Shown here piece after piece: positions 43,114 through 53,766 of a stretch of 64,000 nucleotides of DNA. Position 1 is the first letter of the stretch. Every line of letters starts with the position of its first letter. A model generated the notes under the pieces. The model had not been told where the DNA came from, did no database searches, and worked only from the letters and a program-made list of their open reading frames with translations. Location: NCBI GenBank assembly GCA_017502845.1, contig JAFVUE010000008.1:1-64000 (forward strand), in the 5' to 3' direction. The translations under genes and the position numbers were made by a program. The stretch is from Clostridia bacterium (GTDB lineage: Bacteria > Bacillota > Clostridia > UMGS1810).

Positions 43114-44460
43114 ATGAGTTTCCATACAATAGCCGCCGTTTCTACTCCATACGGCAGAGGCGGTATTTCAATTATCCGTATAAGCGGCGAAGATGCCATT
43201 AATATTGCAGACAAGGTCTTCCGTTCCAAAAGCGGCAGATCTCTTGCTGATGCGCAAAACCGCACCATAAACTACGGACACATTGTGGCAAATAACGAGG
43301 TTATTGACGAGGTACTCGTAAGCGTTATGAGAGGTCCTCACACATTCACAGCAGAAGATGTTGTGGAAATCAATTGCCACGGCGGTCTTTATGTTACAAA
43401 AGCGGTTCTCCGTGCAGTTTACGATGCAGGGGCTTATCCTGCAGAAGCGGGAGAATTTACAAAAAGAGCATTCTTAAACGGCAGAGTTGACTTGACTTAC
43501 GCAAGTTCTGTTATGGATATGATAAACGCCAAAACAAAGTTACAGCACAAGATGGCACTCAACCACTTAAACGGCAACCTTGCTAAACGAATAAGAGAAA
43601 TAAGAGAAGCAATTACTGAAGTTTCTGCATACATTCAGGCATCACTTGACTTCCCTGAAGAAATTGAAGAAACTGATGACGGAGTTATTGAGGTTTCACT
43701 TACAAAAGCCATAAATATGATGGACAAACTCCTTGAAAATGCTGACAAGGGCATTGTTGCAAAAGAGGGAATCCCCACTGTTATAGTGGGCAAACCGAAT
43801 GTAGGAAAATCCTCACTTATGAATTTACTTGCACAATGCGAAAGGGCAATTGTTACGGATATTCCCGGAACTACGAGGGACAGCATTGAGGAAGTGATCA
43901 CAGTCGGTAATCTTATGCTCAAACTTACCGATACAGCAGGTATTCGTGAAACAGGAGATACTGTAGAGAGCATAGGCGTTGAGAGAGCAAAACATCTCGC
44001 TGAAGCGGCTGAACTTGTAATATTTGTTGTTGATGCATCATCCCCTCTTGACCAGTCGGATATGCAGATATATGAAATGGTTAAGGACAAGAATGTCGTT
44101 ATCCTCGCAAACAAGAACGACAAAGGTACTACCAAACTTCCCTTTGATGCAATTCCTTTCTGTGCAAAAACGGGAGACGGTCTTGAAAAATTAACAGAGA
44201 AAATCGAAGAAATATATATAAGCGGCATTGAAGAATTTACAGAGTCTGACACTCTGCTTTCAGGAGAAAGAGAGAAAAACGCCGTTAAAAGGGCAAGAGA
44301 ACTTACGGCAAGTGCACTCAATACCGCAAGAGCACTCACTCCCGACCTTGCAATGGACGACATAATGGAAGCGGCAAAGTGCTTAAACTTAATTGACGGT
44401 GCGGAAATAACAGAAGATATAATAGAAACTATTTTTGAAACATACTGCGTAGGTAAGTAA
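43114..44460 (+). CDS. mnmE: tRNA-modifying GTPase MnmE
   Basis: A 448-residue GTPase that works with MnmG to place carboxymethylaminomethyl groups on U34 of tRNAs. It has the N-terminal tetrahydrofolate-binding domain ([15 protein letters not shown]), the G domain with GKPNVGKSS (about 226-234), [13 protein letters not shown] and NKND, and the C-terminal CVGK with the conserved Cys. The start is the ATG at 43114 with GTGAGG upstream. mnmG follows 20 bp later. Confidence 0.97.
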   Translation: MSFHTIAAVSTPYGRGGISIIRISGEDAINIADKVFRSKSGRSLADAQNRTINYGHIVANNEVIDEVLVSVMRGPHTFTAEDVVEINCHGGLYVTKAVLRAVYDAGAYPAEAGEFTKRAFLNGRVDLTYASSVMDMINAKTKLQHKMALNHLNGNLAKRIREIREAITEVSAYIQASLDFPEEIEETDDGVIEVSLTKAINMMDKLLENADKGIVAKEGIPTVIVGKPNVGKSSLMNLLAQCERAIVTDIPGTTRDSIEEVITVGNLMLKLTDTAGIRETGDTVESIGVERAKHLAEAAELVIFVVDASSPLDQSDMQIYEMVKDKNVVILANKNDKGTTKLPFDAIPFCAKTGDGLEKLTEKIEEIYISGIEEFTESDTLLSGEREKNAVKRARELTASALNTARALTPDLAMDDIMEAAKCLNLIDGAEITEDIIETIFETYCVGK

Positions 44461-44480
44461 GAAAGAAGGAACACCAACTG

Positions 44481-46379
44481 ATGAGAGAATTTCACATGGG
44501 AACATACGATGTAGCCGTAATCGGCGGCGGTCATGCAGGTTGCGAGGCAGCATTTGCATCCGCACGTCTCGGTTGCAGTACAATAATGTTTGCCACAAAT
44601 CTTGACTTCATCGCCAATATGGCTTGTAACCCCTGTATAGGCGGCACTGCAAAAGGTCAACTTGTAAGAGAGATTGACGCCCTCGGCGGAGAAATGGGAA
44701 AGGTGGCGGACTTTGCGGCGATACAGTCAAGAATATTAAACCGTGGCAAAGGTCCTGCCGTATATTCTCCACGTGCACAGGCAGACAGACGTGCCTACAC
44801 CGATGAAATGAAAAAACGCATCGAGCGTCAGCCAAACCTTGAACTGAAACAGGCAGAGGTTGTGAATATCGGTTTTGACGAAAACGGCAGTGTTTGTTCC
44901 GTAACCACCCATCTTGGTGCGAAATTTGACGTGAAAGCCGTTATAATCGCAACAGGAACATTCCTTAAAGGGAAGATAATCGTCGGCGATGTAGCATACG
45001 AAAGCGGCCCTGACGGGGTATTTCCTGCAAACACGCTTTCATCATGCCTTAAAGAAAACGGCATCAAGCTTATGCGATTCAAGACAGGAACTCCTGCACG
45101 AGTTGCGAAGAGCAGTCTTGATTTTTCTAAAATGGAAGTGCAGAAAGGCGACGAGGTTGTTACGCCATTTTCCTTTGAAACGAAAAACCCCAACCCCAAT
45201 GCGGCAGATTGCTATATAACATATACAAACGAAGAAACACACAGGATCATTCAGGAAAATATCCATCGTTCTCCTCTCTTCAATGGTTTGATTGAGGGCA
45301 TCGGTCCCAGATACTGTCCGTCTATTGAGGACAAGATCAGACGTTTCCCCGACAAAGAACGGCATCAGTTATTCATCGAGCCGTTGGGACTTAACACAGA
45401 CGAGATGTACATTCAGGGATTTTCCACATCACTCCCCGAGGATGTTCAGGTTAAGATGATACACTCTCTCCCCGGACTTGAAAACGCTATTATAACAAGA
45501 ACTGCATATGCTATTGAATACGATTGTTGCGACAGCACCATGCTCTACCCAACATTGGAATTCAAAGACCACAGCGGACTCTACGGAGCAGGTCAGTTCA
45601 ACGGAAGTTCCGGTTATGAGGAAGCGGCAGGTCAGGGCCTTATGGCAGGTATAAACGCCGCCCGTAAGATTCAGGGGAAAGATCCGGTAATACTTGACCG
45701 TTCACAAGGTTACATCGGCACACTTATTGATGACCTTACATCAAAGGGAACTAACGAACCATACAGAATGATGACATCAAGAAGTGAATACCGACTTCTC
45801 CTCCGTCAGGACAATGCTGACCTGCGACTTACGGAGATTGGACATGATATTGGTCTTATAAGCGATGAGAGATATGCTGATTTCTTAACCAAGAAATCAC
45901 TTATCGAGAACGAAATCGAACGTGTAAATTCAATTAATGTAGGTCCAAGCGAAAAGGTCAATGAACTCCTTACAAGAAACGGTACTACACCGATTACAAC
46001 AGGAGTTAAGTTTGCAGACCTTATCCGCCGTCCTGAACTTGACTATTTCGCACTTGAAGAAATCGACAGCCAACGAGAGCCACTTCCGAGAGATGTTGCG
46101 GAGCAGGTTAATATTCAGATAAAGTACGAGGGATATATTCAAAAGCAGGAAGCACAGGCAAAGAAAGCCGAAAAAACCGAGAAGATAAAGATTCCTGAAG
46201 GAATGGATTTCCTCGCAATTGACGGTTTGCGCCTTGAGGCAAGGCAGAAACTTGATGCCATTAAGCCATTAACTCTCGGTCAGGCATCAAGAATATCAGG
46301 TGTGTCCCCGGCGGATATTGATGTTCTCTTTATTCATCTTGCAAAAAAATCAAGAGAAGAGAATATTAAAAATATTTGA
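44481..46379 (+). CDS. mnmG: tRNA uridine-5-carboxymethylaminomethyl enzyme MnmG
   Basis: A 632-residue FAD enzyme, partner of MnmE. FAD-binding [17 protein letters not shown], the TKGQ-like block [20 protein letters not shown] (seen here as [12 protein letters not shown]), the SCLKENG and [15 protein letters not shown] regions and the C-terminal helical tRNA-binding domain are all present, full length. The start is the ATG at 44481 with AAGAAGG upstream; MGTYDV at 44496 is an alternative. Unusually for Firmicutes the pair is not beside rnpA/yidC at the origin in this window. Confidence 0.97.
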   Translation: MREFHMGTYDVAVIGGGHAGCEAAFASARLGCSTIMFATNLDFIANMACNPCIGGTAKGQLVREIDALGGEMGKVADFAAIQSRILNRGKGPAVYSPRAQADRRAYTDEMKKRIERQPNLELKQAEVVNIGFDENGSVCSVTTHLGAKFDVKAVIIATGTFLKGKIIVGDVAYESGPDGVFPANTLSSCLKENGIKLMRFKTGTPARVAKSSLDFSKMEVQKGDEVVTPFSFETKNPNPNAADCYITYTNEETHRIIQENIHRSPLFNGLIEGIGPRYCPSIEDKIRRFPDKERHQLFIEPLGLNTDEMYIQGFSTSLPEDVQVKMIHSLPGLENAIITRTAYAIEYDCCDSTMLYPTLEFKDHSGLYGAGQFNGSSGYEEAAGQGLMAGINAARKIQGKDPVILDRSQGYIGTLIDDLTSKGTNEPYRMMTSRSEYRLLLRQDNADLRLTEIGHDIGLISDERYADFLTKKSLIENEIERVNSINVGPSEKVNELLTRNGTTPITTGVKFADLIRRPELDYFALEEIDSQREPLPRDVAEQVNIQIKYEGYIQKQEAQAKKAEKTEKIKIPEGMDFLAIDGLRLEARQKLDAIKPLTLGQASRISGVSPADIDVLFIHLAKKSREENIKNI

Positions 46380-46388
46380 AATTACATC

Positions 46389-46417
46389 TTGCAAAATGGA
46401 AATATATATGATATGAT
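46389..46417 (+). promoter_or_regulatory. Sigma-A promoter of secG
   Basis: TTGCAA, 17 bp, TATGAT, immediately after mnmG and 26 bp before the secG start. Confidence 0.7.
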
Positions 46418-46443
46418 ATAGATTAGTATTGGAGGTGCTTAAT

Positions 46444-46683
46444 ATGTGGTGGGTTATGCCATTAACAATTGTTCATGTTATTCTTGCTATTATTCTGATC
46501 GCAGTTGTTCTGCTTCAGTCTGGTAAAAACGCAGGTCTTTCCGGTAGCATCGGCGGCGGTGCTGAAACATTCTTCGGCAAGAACAAAGCAAGAACTTTAG
46601 ACGGTATGTTATCAAAGGCAACAAGCGTTGTTGCAGTACTTTTTATCATTACATCAATTGTATTATCATTGTTTGCTAAATAA
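46444..46683 (+). CDS. secG: Protein translocase subunit SecG
   Basis: A 79-residue protein with two transmembrane helices (about 5-24 and 58-78) around the conserved loop QSGKNAGLSGSIGGGAETFFG and KARTLDGMLSKAT. It assists SecYE in export. The start is the ATG at 46444 with a strong GGAGGTG; an in-frame TTG at 46429 is upstream of this SD and is not used. Terminated by the hairpin at 46702-46733. Confidence 0.96.
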   Translation: MWWVMPLTIVHVILAIILIAVVLLQSGKNAGLSGSIGGGAETFFGKNKARTLDGMLSKATSVVAVLFIITSIVLSLFAK

Positions 46684-46701
46684 TAATTGATACAAAGCAT
46701 C

Positions 46702-46733
46702 AAAGCCGAGTGGACAAATCCACTCGGCTTTTT
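46702..46733 (+). terminator. Terminator of secG
   Basis: The 13-bp stem AAAGCCGAGTGGA/TCCACTCGGCTTT with a 4-nt loop and T-run. Confidence 0.92.
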
Positions 46734-46750
46734 AATTTTATTGCATATAG

Positions 46751-46782
46751 AAAATCCCACCTGTCGGGAAACAGGTGGGATT
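46751..46782 (-). terminator. Terminator of the SLH protein gene
   Basis: The 12-bp stem AATCCCACCTGT/ACAGGTGGGATT with TTTTC after it on the minus strand, just past the SLH gene's stop. Confidence 0.85.
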
Positions 46783-46790
46783 ATTAATTA

Positions 46791-49625
46791 TTAGTATTCT
46801 ATATCATATATAATGATAACTTTTGCAGTAGTTTCATTATAACGGATAACGAGAACTTTAGATGGATCATCAAGTGCGATATCGTGGATATCTCCTGTTG
46901 TTACACTGAAATCAAACAGTTCTCTTCCTTCGCCGGTATACTTAATAACAATGGTGTTATTATTTACCTTAAATGCCTGTTCATTTTCAGGATCGCCATC
47001 AACAGATACATAGATCTTGTCATCGCCATAACCCTCTCCGGGGCGCATTGTAACTGTACCGTACATCGCTTCGTATGTCTGGCTGCCTGTGGACTGCTCG
47101 AATATTCCTGTTTCTTCATTATAACCATAGTTTTCTTCGCCACCAAGAATATCGGAAGAACCTGTAATCAATCCATCTTCTACAGAATAAACGTGATGTA
47201 CTTCATCAACAACAGAACCATTCATAAGTACTCTTACAACATCACCTGCGGCAATGCCATCGAATGTATCACTTTCCATACTGTAAAGGGGCTCGTCCTC
47301 CACTTCAGTATTACCCAATTTATAGTATGTCATACCCTGAATCGGTTCGCCGGATTTATCTTCTGTATCAAACACTTCGTCAACAATAAATGTCTCTGCA
47401 TTTGCTTTAATAACTTTGGTTACACCATAAACTACAACTGCTTTGACACTGTTACCACTTACGTCGAATGCGTCGATCATGTAAGTGTTACCGTTTGTGA
47501 AGTAACCTGTACCTGTAGATACTCTGTAATCTGTCTGATCACGGTTGAGCGGAACAACGAATACTTTTGTGCTGGAAGAGATAGTGAACTGTTTTTCTCC
47601 GCCCAGGGTGAATGAGTTAGAACTTGATTTGTATGTGAGCGCCTGTGTGCCCTCGGAAATGAATTCCGGCTGGATAGCATCGTCATCGCTCTCATCTACA
47701 GTATAAACTGATTTAAGTTTATTGCTGCTGATTTCATACTTAACAAGAACTGCATTTTCAGCATTTACAATCTTGGTTTCGTCTTTATCCTGGTTTACAT
47801 AATCAGCTGAATCTTCAATTACATCAATAAGGTCAGCAGGTTCAGATCTTGTACCGTTGATTTTTATTTTTTCATCAACTTCGAGTTTGGAGTACAGTTT
47901 GCCGTTTGCATCGTACATACGAACGTATATAGTCTGGTCTTCCTCAAAACCACCGGATGTTGCACCGCCAACAAGAGTGATATAACCGTAAGAAGATGAT
48001 GTTTCTTTCTTATCAACTGCTGCAATCTTACCCGTGAAGTCAAGATATACCGCGCATGTGTCGCCTACAGAAAGTTCCTGGGGATATGCCTCTGAATCAA
48101 GGTTGCCAAGATAGTAGTTGCTGGGCTCAAATGTGTTGTTACCAAGTTTAATCTTTGTGTAGTCATTGCTGATTGACTTAACTTCAACAGATGAAGAACT
48201 GCCCGATGCAGTTTTCTTGGAAACGATAATTTCTTTTACAGAGGGATCTTCTACAGATACTGCAAGTGAAACAACACTTGACTGTGTAATATTTGAAAGT
48301 GTGCCCTTTGTAAGTGAGTTAGAACCGTTTGCAGCAACTTTTACTGTGATTTCGTCGTTGTTGTCATCGAGTTCAAATTTTCTTGAAGGATCGAATTTGT
48401 CATATACTTTGTAAACGCCATCATTGTTTGTAACACGACCTACGAACATTGTTTCGTAGCTCTTAACAAATGCTACATCCATTCTGCCGTTGCCGTCATA
48501 ATCGATGAATGTAATTGAACCGCAATCGATATCCATTGCCTCTTCGATATCTCCATCCACATAGCCGCCATTTACCATAACAACCATATCGGATGAAAAC
48601 TTAATCTCTTCAAGACCTGTTCTTGAATCTTCATCGTAGTATTCGAGATAGTCAGCTGTGATATCGCTGATATCAATATCGCTGATTTCATATACTTCGT
48701 TGGAATCTGTTTTTGTAATTCTCTCGATTGTGTAGTCGCCTGAATTATCCTCTGAATAAGAAATCTTAACTTCGTAACCGAGAAGTTCTGCAATTTCCTC
48801 TACAGAGTAGCTTCCAATAAGGAATACTTCCTCGTCATTCTTAACCTGAACGAGTGCTTCTCTCTTATTAAGACCTTCACTCTGACCTGTGATTGTCTTA
48901 TCAAACACGCCGAGGAGCTGACCTTCTACAGTCTTTGTTCCTTTGGAATCTTCTTCGAATGTTCCCTTACCTGCTTCGTAGATGGGGTTACCGTTTTTGT
49001 CAGTACCTGTCTGTACTGCAGGAGCAGTGTTGTTCATGTTATAAACGAGCTGTGCTACAAGACCGCGGATTGCAGGTGCATCGGGTGAACCCATAGCGTT
49101 CTTGGTGAGGTTAAGCTGACCTGCAATATTGATATATGTCTGGTACCAGGGTGTTGTGCTCTCTGCAGCAAAACCGTAGTTAAGTGTGCAAACAATCATC
49201 TTGATTGCCTGTGCATATGTAACGGGGTCGTTGGGAGCAAATCTTCCGTCGCCCATACCGTTAACGATACCGCGTCTTACAGCGTACTCAATATAACCAC
49301 AAGACCAGTCTGTAGTTGCAACGTCTGTAAAACTTGAAGTTGCGGATGTGAAAACGTAACCGTCAGGAGCATCCGCTCTTGCGATAATAGCACAGAACTC
49401 AGCTCTTGTAATATTGCCGTCGGGCTTGAAGCTGAATGTGCCATCTCCGTTATCATAACCATTAATAATGCCTTTGTCTACCAGATCGCCAATTGCTTTG
49501 TAGTAAATGTTGTCTGCGTTAACATCATTGAAGTTATCAGCAGCAAATGCCACATTGCAAACCGCACATGACATTACCATTGCCAAAGCAATCACGATAG
49601 CAGAAAATTTCTTAAATGCTTTCAT
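46791..49625 (-). CDS. Large secreted protein with three N-terminal SLH domains
   Basis: A 944-residue exported protein with signal peptide 1-28 (cleavage after VAFA). Three S-layer homology domains follow (about 30-75 with GYDNGDGTFSFKPDGNITRAEF; about 92-137 with GMGDGRFAPNDPVTYAQAI; about 150-195, degenerate), which anchor it to pyruvylated wall polymer. The remaining 750 residues are acidic, threonine/valine-rich and beta-strand-rich without a recognisable enzyme motif, as in clostridial surface-layer proteins. SD GGAGG. Very strong promoter and private terminator suggest an abundant surface protein. Confidence 0.88.
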   Translation of the reverse strand: MKAFKKFSAIVIALAMVMSCAVCNVAFAADNFNDVNADNIYYKAIGDLVDKGIINGYDNGDGTFSFKPDGNITRAEFCAIIARADAPDGYVFTSATSSFTDVATTDWSCGYIEYAVRRGIVNGMGDGRFAPNDPVTYAQAIKMIVCTLNYGFAAESTTPWYQTYINIAGQLNLTKNAMGSPDAPAIRGLVAQLVYNMNNTAPAVQTGTDKNGNPIYEAGKGTFEEDSKGTKTVEGQLLGVFDKTITGQSEGLNKREALVQVKNDEEVFLIGSYSVEEIAELLGYEVKISYSEDNSGDYTIERITKTDSNEVYEISDIDISDITADYLEYYDEDSRTGLEEIKFSSDMVVMVNGGYVDGDIEEAMDIDCGSITFIDYDGNGRMDVAFVKSYETMFVGRVTNNDGVYKVYDKFDPSRKFELDDNNDEITVKVAANGSNSLTKGTLSNITQSSVVSLAVSVEDPSVKEIIVSKKTASGSSSSVEVKSISNDYTKIKLGNNTFEPSNYYLGNLDSEAYPQELSVGDTCAVYLDFTGKIAAVDKKETSSSYGYITLVGGATSGGFEEDQTIYVRMYDANGKLYSKLEVDEKIKINGTRSEPADLIDVIEDSADYVNQDKDETKIVNAENAVLVKYEISSNKLKSVYTVDESDDDAIQPEFISEGTQALTYKSSSNSFTLGGEKQFTISSSTKVFVVPLNRDQTDYRVSTGTGYFTNGNTYMIDAFDVSGNSVKAVVVYGVTKVIKANAETFIVDEVFDTEDKSGEPIQGMTYYKLGNTEVEDEPLYSMESDTFDGIAAGDVVRVLMNGSVVDEVHHVYSVEDGLITGSSDILGGEENYGYNEETGIFEQSTGSQTYEAMYGTVTMRPGEGYGDDKIYVSVDGDPENEQAFKVNNNTIVIKYTGEGRELFDFSVTTGDIHDIALDDPSKVLVIRYNETTAKVIIIYDIEY

Positions 49626-49665
49626 GTATGTATCCTCCTAAAAATTAGTATACTTGCATAGTATA

Positions 49666-49694
49666 ATTTTATCATTTAACGATATTTTAGTCAA
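49666..49694 (-). promoter_or_regulatory. Sigma-A promoter of the SLH protein gene
   Basis: On the minus strand TTGACT, 17 bp, TAAAAT, about 41 bp before the start. TAGTATA occurs twice at 13-bp spacing (49646 and 49659) just downstream. Confidence 0.78.
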
Positions 49695-49766
49695 TAGAAA
49701 TAATTGTATAAGCACTTTTTTGCGACAATTTGTAATCTCGCAGTAACATTACTGAAATATTAAGTA

Positions 49767-49798
49767 AAAACCCTCATTCCTGAAAAGGAATGAGGGCT
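49767..49798 (-). terminator. Terminator of the hydrogenase operon
   Basis: The 10-bp stem CCCTCATTCC/GGAATGAGGG with a 6-nt loop, followed on the minus strand by TTTTTAC. Confidence 0.92.
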
Positions 49799-49813
49799 TA
49801 GTATCAGTTATAA

Positions 49814-51553
49814 TTACACGTCTGATCTGTCTACATAGTGTGTGTGGAGCAGGTCATGTGATTTATGTCCGCAGGGTTCGCCGAGGTACTGGGCATAGAG
49901 TTCTTTGATTGCAGGGTTCTCGTGAGATTTACGGAATGTTGAAGCTCTGTCTTCATCATAGAGTGCCTTTGCACGGAGTGCTTTAACATCTACCTGTGCC
50001 TGAACTCTTGCAGATACGATGGGCTGTCCGCCACCTGTTACGCAACCGCCGGGGCATCCCATAATCTCGATGAATTCATAGTTCTTCTCGCCTGATTTGA
50101 TGCTGTCAAGAAGTTTACGTGCATTGCCAAGGCCGTGTGCAACTGCAACACGAACTTTCTTACCTGCAACTTCAACTTCTGCTTCTTTAATGCCTTCTGT
50201 ACCACGAACTGCATCGAATTCGATGTTTGCCATGGGTTTGCCTTCGAGAATTTCATAAACTGTTCTGAGGGCTGCTTCCATAACACCGCCTGTAGCACCG
50301 AAGATAACACCTGCACCTGTTGCAGGACCGAAGGGATTATCAAACTCTTCGTCAGCAAGTTTTGCAAAGTCGATACCGCATTCTTTGATCATCTTTGCAA
50401 GTTCTCTTGTTGTGATAACTGCATCAACATCAGCATAGCCGGTGCCTTTAAGCTCGTCTCTCTGTGCCTCGAACTTCTTAGCAGTACAGGGCATTACAGA
50501 TACTACATAGATATCAGCGGGGTTAATACCCATCTTCTCTGCGTAGTAAGACTTAATAATTGCACCAAACATCTCATGGGGAGATTTGCAAGTTGAAAGA
50601 TTATCAAGGAAATCAGGGTAGTTGTGTTCGCAGAACTTAATCCAGCCGGGGCTACATGATGTAATCATTGGGAGTTTACCGCCATTTTTGATTCTATCGA
50701 TAAACTCTGTGCCCTCTTCCATAATTGTAAGGTCAGCCGCTGTATCTGTATCAAACACTTTATCAGCACCCAATCTCTTGATTGCTGCAACCATCTTACC
50801 TGTTGCACGTGTGCCGATTTCCATACCGAACTCTTCGCCGATTGCTGCTCTTACTGCAGGAGCAACCTGGATAACAACGTGTTTGGTTTCGTCATGGATA
50901 GCATTCCAAACGTCTTTTGTAGAATCTTTTTCGCTGAGTGCACCAACGGGACAAGCCGCGATACACTGACCGCACATTACGCAGGATACTTCATTGAGAG
51001 ATTTCTCGAAGATACTGCCGATGTGGGTATTGATACCTCTGTCAATAGCGCCGATAGCATTAACTGTCTGCACCTTTGAGCAAACTGCTGTACAACGTCT
51101 GCAGAGTATACATTTATTATTATCACGAACGATTGAGGGTGAGAAACTATCAATAGCATAAACTTTGTTCTCACCGTCATAACGGATCTCGTCTACACCG
51201 AGTTCTTCACACATTGTCTGAAGTTCACAGTTTCTGTTTCTTACGCAAGTGAGACACTTACGGTCGTGATTTGAAAGGATAAGCTCCAGGTTTGCCTTTC
51301 TTGCTTTGCGAACTTTGGGAGAGTTTGTGAAAACTTCCATACCCTCGGATACAGGGTATACACAAGCCGCCTGAAGTGCTCTTGCACCTTTGATCTCAAC
51401 GAGACACATTCTGCAGGCACCGATTTCGTTTACATCCTTGAGGTAGCAAAGAGTAGGGATATGAATATTCGCATCTCTTGCAGCATCAAGAACTGTATAT
51501 GTTGACGGTACGCTGTATGCATTACCGTTAATTTTAATATTTACAGTATTCAT
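49814..51553 (-). CDS. NADH-linked [FeFe]-hydrogenase catalytic subunit (HydA/HndD, group A multimeric type)
   Basis: A 579-residue catalytic subunit. N-terminal [2Fe-2S] domain (C36, C47, C50, C64), a His-Cys3 [4Fe-4S] site (H96, C100, C103, C109), two further [4Fe-4S] motifs (C148-C158 and C191-C201), then the H-cluster domain: L1 TSCSPGW (298-304), L2 MPCTAKKFE (354-362), L3 EIMGCPGGCVTGGGQP (C500, C504). It makes or takes up H2 together with the NuoF-like and NuoE-like subunits, probably by electron bifurcation between NADH and ferredoxin. L1 has Ser where single-subunit enzymes have a second Cys. Last gene of the operon, 17 bp after the NuoF-like gene. Confidence 0.94.
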   Translation of the reverse strand: MNTVNIKINGNAYSVPSTYTVLDAARDANIHIPTLCYLKDVNEIGACRMCLVEIKGARALQAACVYPVSEGMEVFTNSPKVRKARKANLELILSNHDRKCLTCVRNRNCELQTMCEELGVDEIRYDGENKVYAIDSFSPSIVRDNNKCILCRRCTAVCSKVQTVNAIGAIDRGINTHIGSIFEKSLNEVSCVMCGQCIAACPVGALSEKDSTKDVWNAIHDETKHVVIQVAPAVRAAIGEEFGMEIGTRATGKMVAAIKRLGADKVFDTDTAADLTIMEEGTEFIDRIKNGGKLPMITSCSPGWIKFCEHNYPDFLDNLSTCKSPHEMFGAIIKSYYAEKMGINPADIYVVSVMPCTAKKFEAQRDELKGTGYADVDAVITTRELAKMIKECGIDFAKLADEEFDNPFGPATGAGVIFGATGGVMEAALRTVYEILEGKPMANIEFDAVRGTEGIKEAEVEVAGKKVRVAVAHGLGNARKLLDSIKSGEKNYEFIEIMGCPGGCVTGGGQPIVSARVQAQVDVKALRAKALYDEDRASTFRKSHENPAIKELYAQYLGEPCGHKSHDLLHTHYVDRSDV

Positions 51554-51570
51554 TTTTATCTCCTCCCTAC

Positions 51571-53364
51571 TTATTTAGAAATTGCATTGAACTTACATGC
51601 ACTAGCACATACGCCACACTTGATACATTTATCTGTGTCGATTACATATGGCTCTTTAATCTTACCGGAAATAGCGCCAACAGGACAATTTCTTGCACAT
51701 AAGCTACATCCCTTACATTTCTCGGGATCAATCTTATAAGAAACAAGTGCTTTACATACGCCAGCGGGACATTTCTTGTCTACAACGTGAGCAATATACT
51801 CGTCTCTGAAGTATTTGAGTGTGCTGAGGATGGGGTTAGGAGCTGTCTGTCCGAGACCGCAGAATGCAGAATCTTTAATTGCATAGCAAAGTTCTTCCAG
51901 CTTGTCGATATCTTCCAGAGTACCTTTACCCTCTGTGATCTTTGTAAGGATTTCGAGCAATCTCTTTGTACCTACACGGCAGGGTGTACATTTACCGCAG
52001 GATTCATCTACTGTGAATTCCAGGAAGAATTTTGCGATATCTACCATACAGGTGTCTTCGTCCATAACGATAAGACCGCCTGAACCCATCATTGAACCGA
52101 TTGCTGTAAGGTTATCGTAGTCAATGGGAGTGTCAATAAGGTGAGCAGGGATACATCCGCCTGAAGGGCCACCTGTCTGTGCTGCCTTGAACTTCTTACC
52201 GTTGGGGATACCGCCACCGATATCATAAACAACTTCACGGAGTGTTGTACCCATAGGTACTTCCACAAGACCTGTGTTGTTGATCTTACCACCAACTGCG
52301 AATACCTTTGTACCTTTGCTCTTCTCTGTACCGATTGTATTGAACCAGTCAGCACCTTTATTAATGATTGCTGTGATATTAGCATATGTTTCAACGTTAT
52401 TGAGAAGTGTAGGTTTCTGCCAGAGACCTTTGATAGCAGGGAACGGAGGACGGGGACGGGGTTCGCCACGGTGTCCTTCGATACTTGTCATAAGAGCTGT
52501 TTCCTCACCGCAAACGAATGCACCGGCACCAAGACGAAGTTCCATGTCGAAGCAGAAATCTGTTCCGAAAATGTTATTGCCGAGGAGTCCGTATTCTCTT
52601 GCCTGTTCGATAGCGATATTAAGACGTTTAACAGCGATGGGGTACTCTGCACGGATATATACGAAACCGCGGTCAGCACCTACAGCGTAAGCTGCGATTG
52701 CCATTGCTTCAATAAGTGAGTGGGGATCGCCCTCGAGAACTGATCTGTCCATGAATGCACCGGGGTCGCCCTCGTCCGCATTACATGCAACAAATTTCTT
52801 ATCGCCGGGAGCGTCAGCTGTGAACTGCCATTTCATACCTGTTGAGAAACCTGCACCACCACGGCCACGGAGACCTGACTTCTTAATCTCGTCGATTACT
52901 TCCTGAGGTTTCATCTCTGTGAGAACTTTACCTAATGCCTTGTAACCGTCGTATGCGATATATTCATCAATATCTTCAGGGTTGATAACACCGCAGTTAC
53001 GGAGTGCTATACGCATCTGGTTCTTATAGAAGTCAACTTCATTAAGTGATTTAACGCTGTCGCCCTCTGTAAGAGTTTCTTTATAAACAAGGCGTTTTAC
53101 AACTCTACCCTTAAGGAAGTACTCCTCAACGATCTCGGGGATATCCTCGGGAGTTACCATACTGTAGAATACGCCCTCGGGGTATACGATCATAATCGGT
53201 CCCAAAGCACACAGACCGAAACAACCTGTTTTAACTACTTTGATTTCATTTTCAAGATTTTTTTCTTTAAGTGCTGACTCAAGCGCATTGATGATCTTCT
53301 CACTGCCGGAGGAAGTACATCCGGTACCGCCGCAGACAAGCACATGTGCTCTTGCTAATTCCAT
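51571..53364 (-). CDS. NuoF-like NADH-binding subunit of the hydrogenase (HydB/HndC)
   Basis: A 597-residue flavoprotein. There is an N-terminal thioredoxin-like [2Fe-2S] domain (about 5-95, GGTGCTSSGS and TGCFGLC). The NADH/FMN-binding NuoF core has GRGGAGFSTGMKW, an SLBB domain and a [4Fe-4S] motif ESCGKCTPCRVGTKR. The C-terminus has two ferredoxin motifs, CKGCSLCARNCPVGAI and CIKCGVCASACKFNAI. It oxidises or reduces NAD(H) and exchanges electrons with the catalytic subunit. This domain layout is that of bifurcating hydrogenases rather than respiratory complex I. Confidence 0.95.
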   Translation of the reverse strand: MELARAHVLVCGGTGCTSSGSEKIINALESALKEKNLENEIKVVKTGCFGLCALGPIMIVYPEGVFYSMVTPEDIPEIVEEYFLKGRVVKRLVYKETLTEGDSVKSLNEVDFYKNQMRIALRNCGVINPEDIDEYIAYDGYKALGKVLTEMKPQEVIDEIKKSGLRGRGGAGFSTGMKWQFTADAPGDKKFVACNADEGDPGAFMDRSVLEGDPHSLIEAMAIAAYAVGADRGFVYIRAEYPIAVKRLNIAIEQAREYGLLGNNIFGTDFCFDMELRLGAGAFVCGEETALMTSIEGHRGEPRPRPPFPAIKGLWQKPTLLNNVETYANITAIINKGADWFNTIGTEKSKGTKVFAVGGKINNTGLVEVPMGTTLREVVYDIGGGIPNGKKFKAAQTGGPSGGCIPAHLIDTPIDYDNLTAIGSMMGSGGLIVMDEDTCMVDIAKFFLEFTVDESCGKCTPCRVGTKRLLEILTKITEGKGTLEDIDKLEELCYAIKDSAFCGLGQTAPNPILSTLKYFRDEYIAHVVDKKCPAGVCKALVSYKIDPEKCKGCSLCARNCPVGAISGKIKEPYVIDTDKCIKCGVCASACKFNAISK

Positions 53365-53382
53365 TTCGTAATCCTCCTTATA

Positions 53383-53751
53383 TTAGTTAGCAGCGCCAAT
53401 TGTAAACTCTGACACAACATTACCGTTTACTACATGTTCATTGATAACACGAACTGCCTTTGCAGCATCCATCTTGATGTATGTGGTTTTTGTGCCGTCT
53501 GCATCATAAACCTCTACGATGGGTTCGTATTTGCACATACCTACACATCCGGTCTGTGTAACGTATGCATTTGTAAGGCCACGTTTTTCAATCTCTTCCA
53601 TCATAGCGGCGAGAACGGGACGTGCACCTGCTGCAATACCGCAAGTAGCCATACCTACCACGATTCTGATATCGCCATCTGTTTCGCTTCTGACATTTAT
53701 CTTCGCAGCCATTTTGTTTCTGATCTGTTCAAGTTCTGCTAAGCTTTTCAT
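53383..53751 (-). CDS. Small [2Fe-2S] thioredoxin-like hydrogenase subunit (HndB-like)
   Basis: A 122-residue protein with a thioredoxin-like ferredoxin fold. Cluster cysteines lie in MATCGIAAG and TQTGCVGMCKYEP. Equivalent to HndB of tetrameric NADP-reducing hydrogenases and to the N-terminal domain of the NuoF-like subunit. SD AGGAA. It lies 18 bp before the NuoF-like gene and 15 bp after an ATPase-domain gene. Confidence 0.9.
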   Translation of the reverse strand: MKSLAELEQIRNKMAAKINVRSETDGDIRIVVGMATCGIAAGARPVLAAMMEEIEKRGLTNAYVTQTGCVGMCKYEPIVEVYDADGTKTTYIKMDAAKAVRVINEHVVNGNVVSEFTIGAAN

Positions 53752-53766
53752 ATCAATTCCTCCAAA

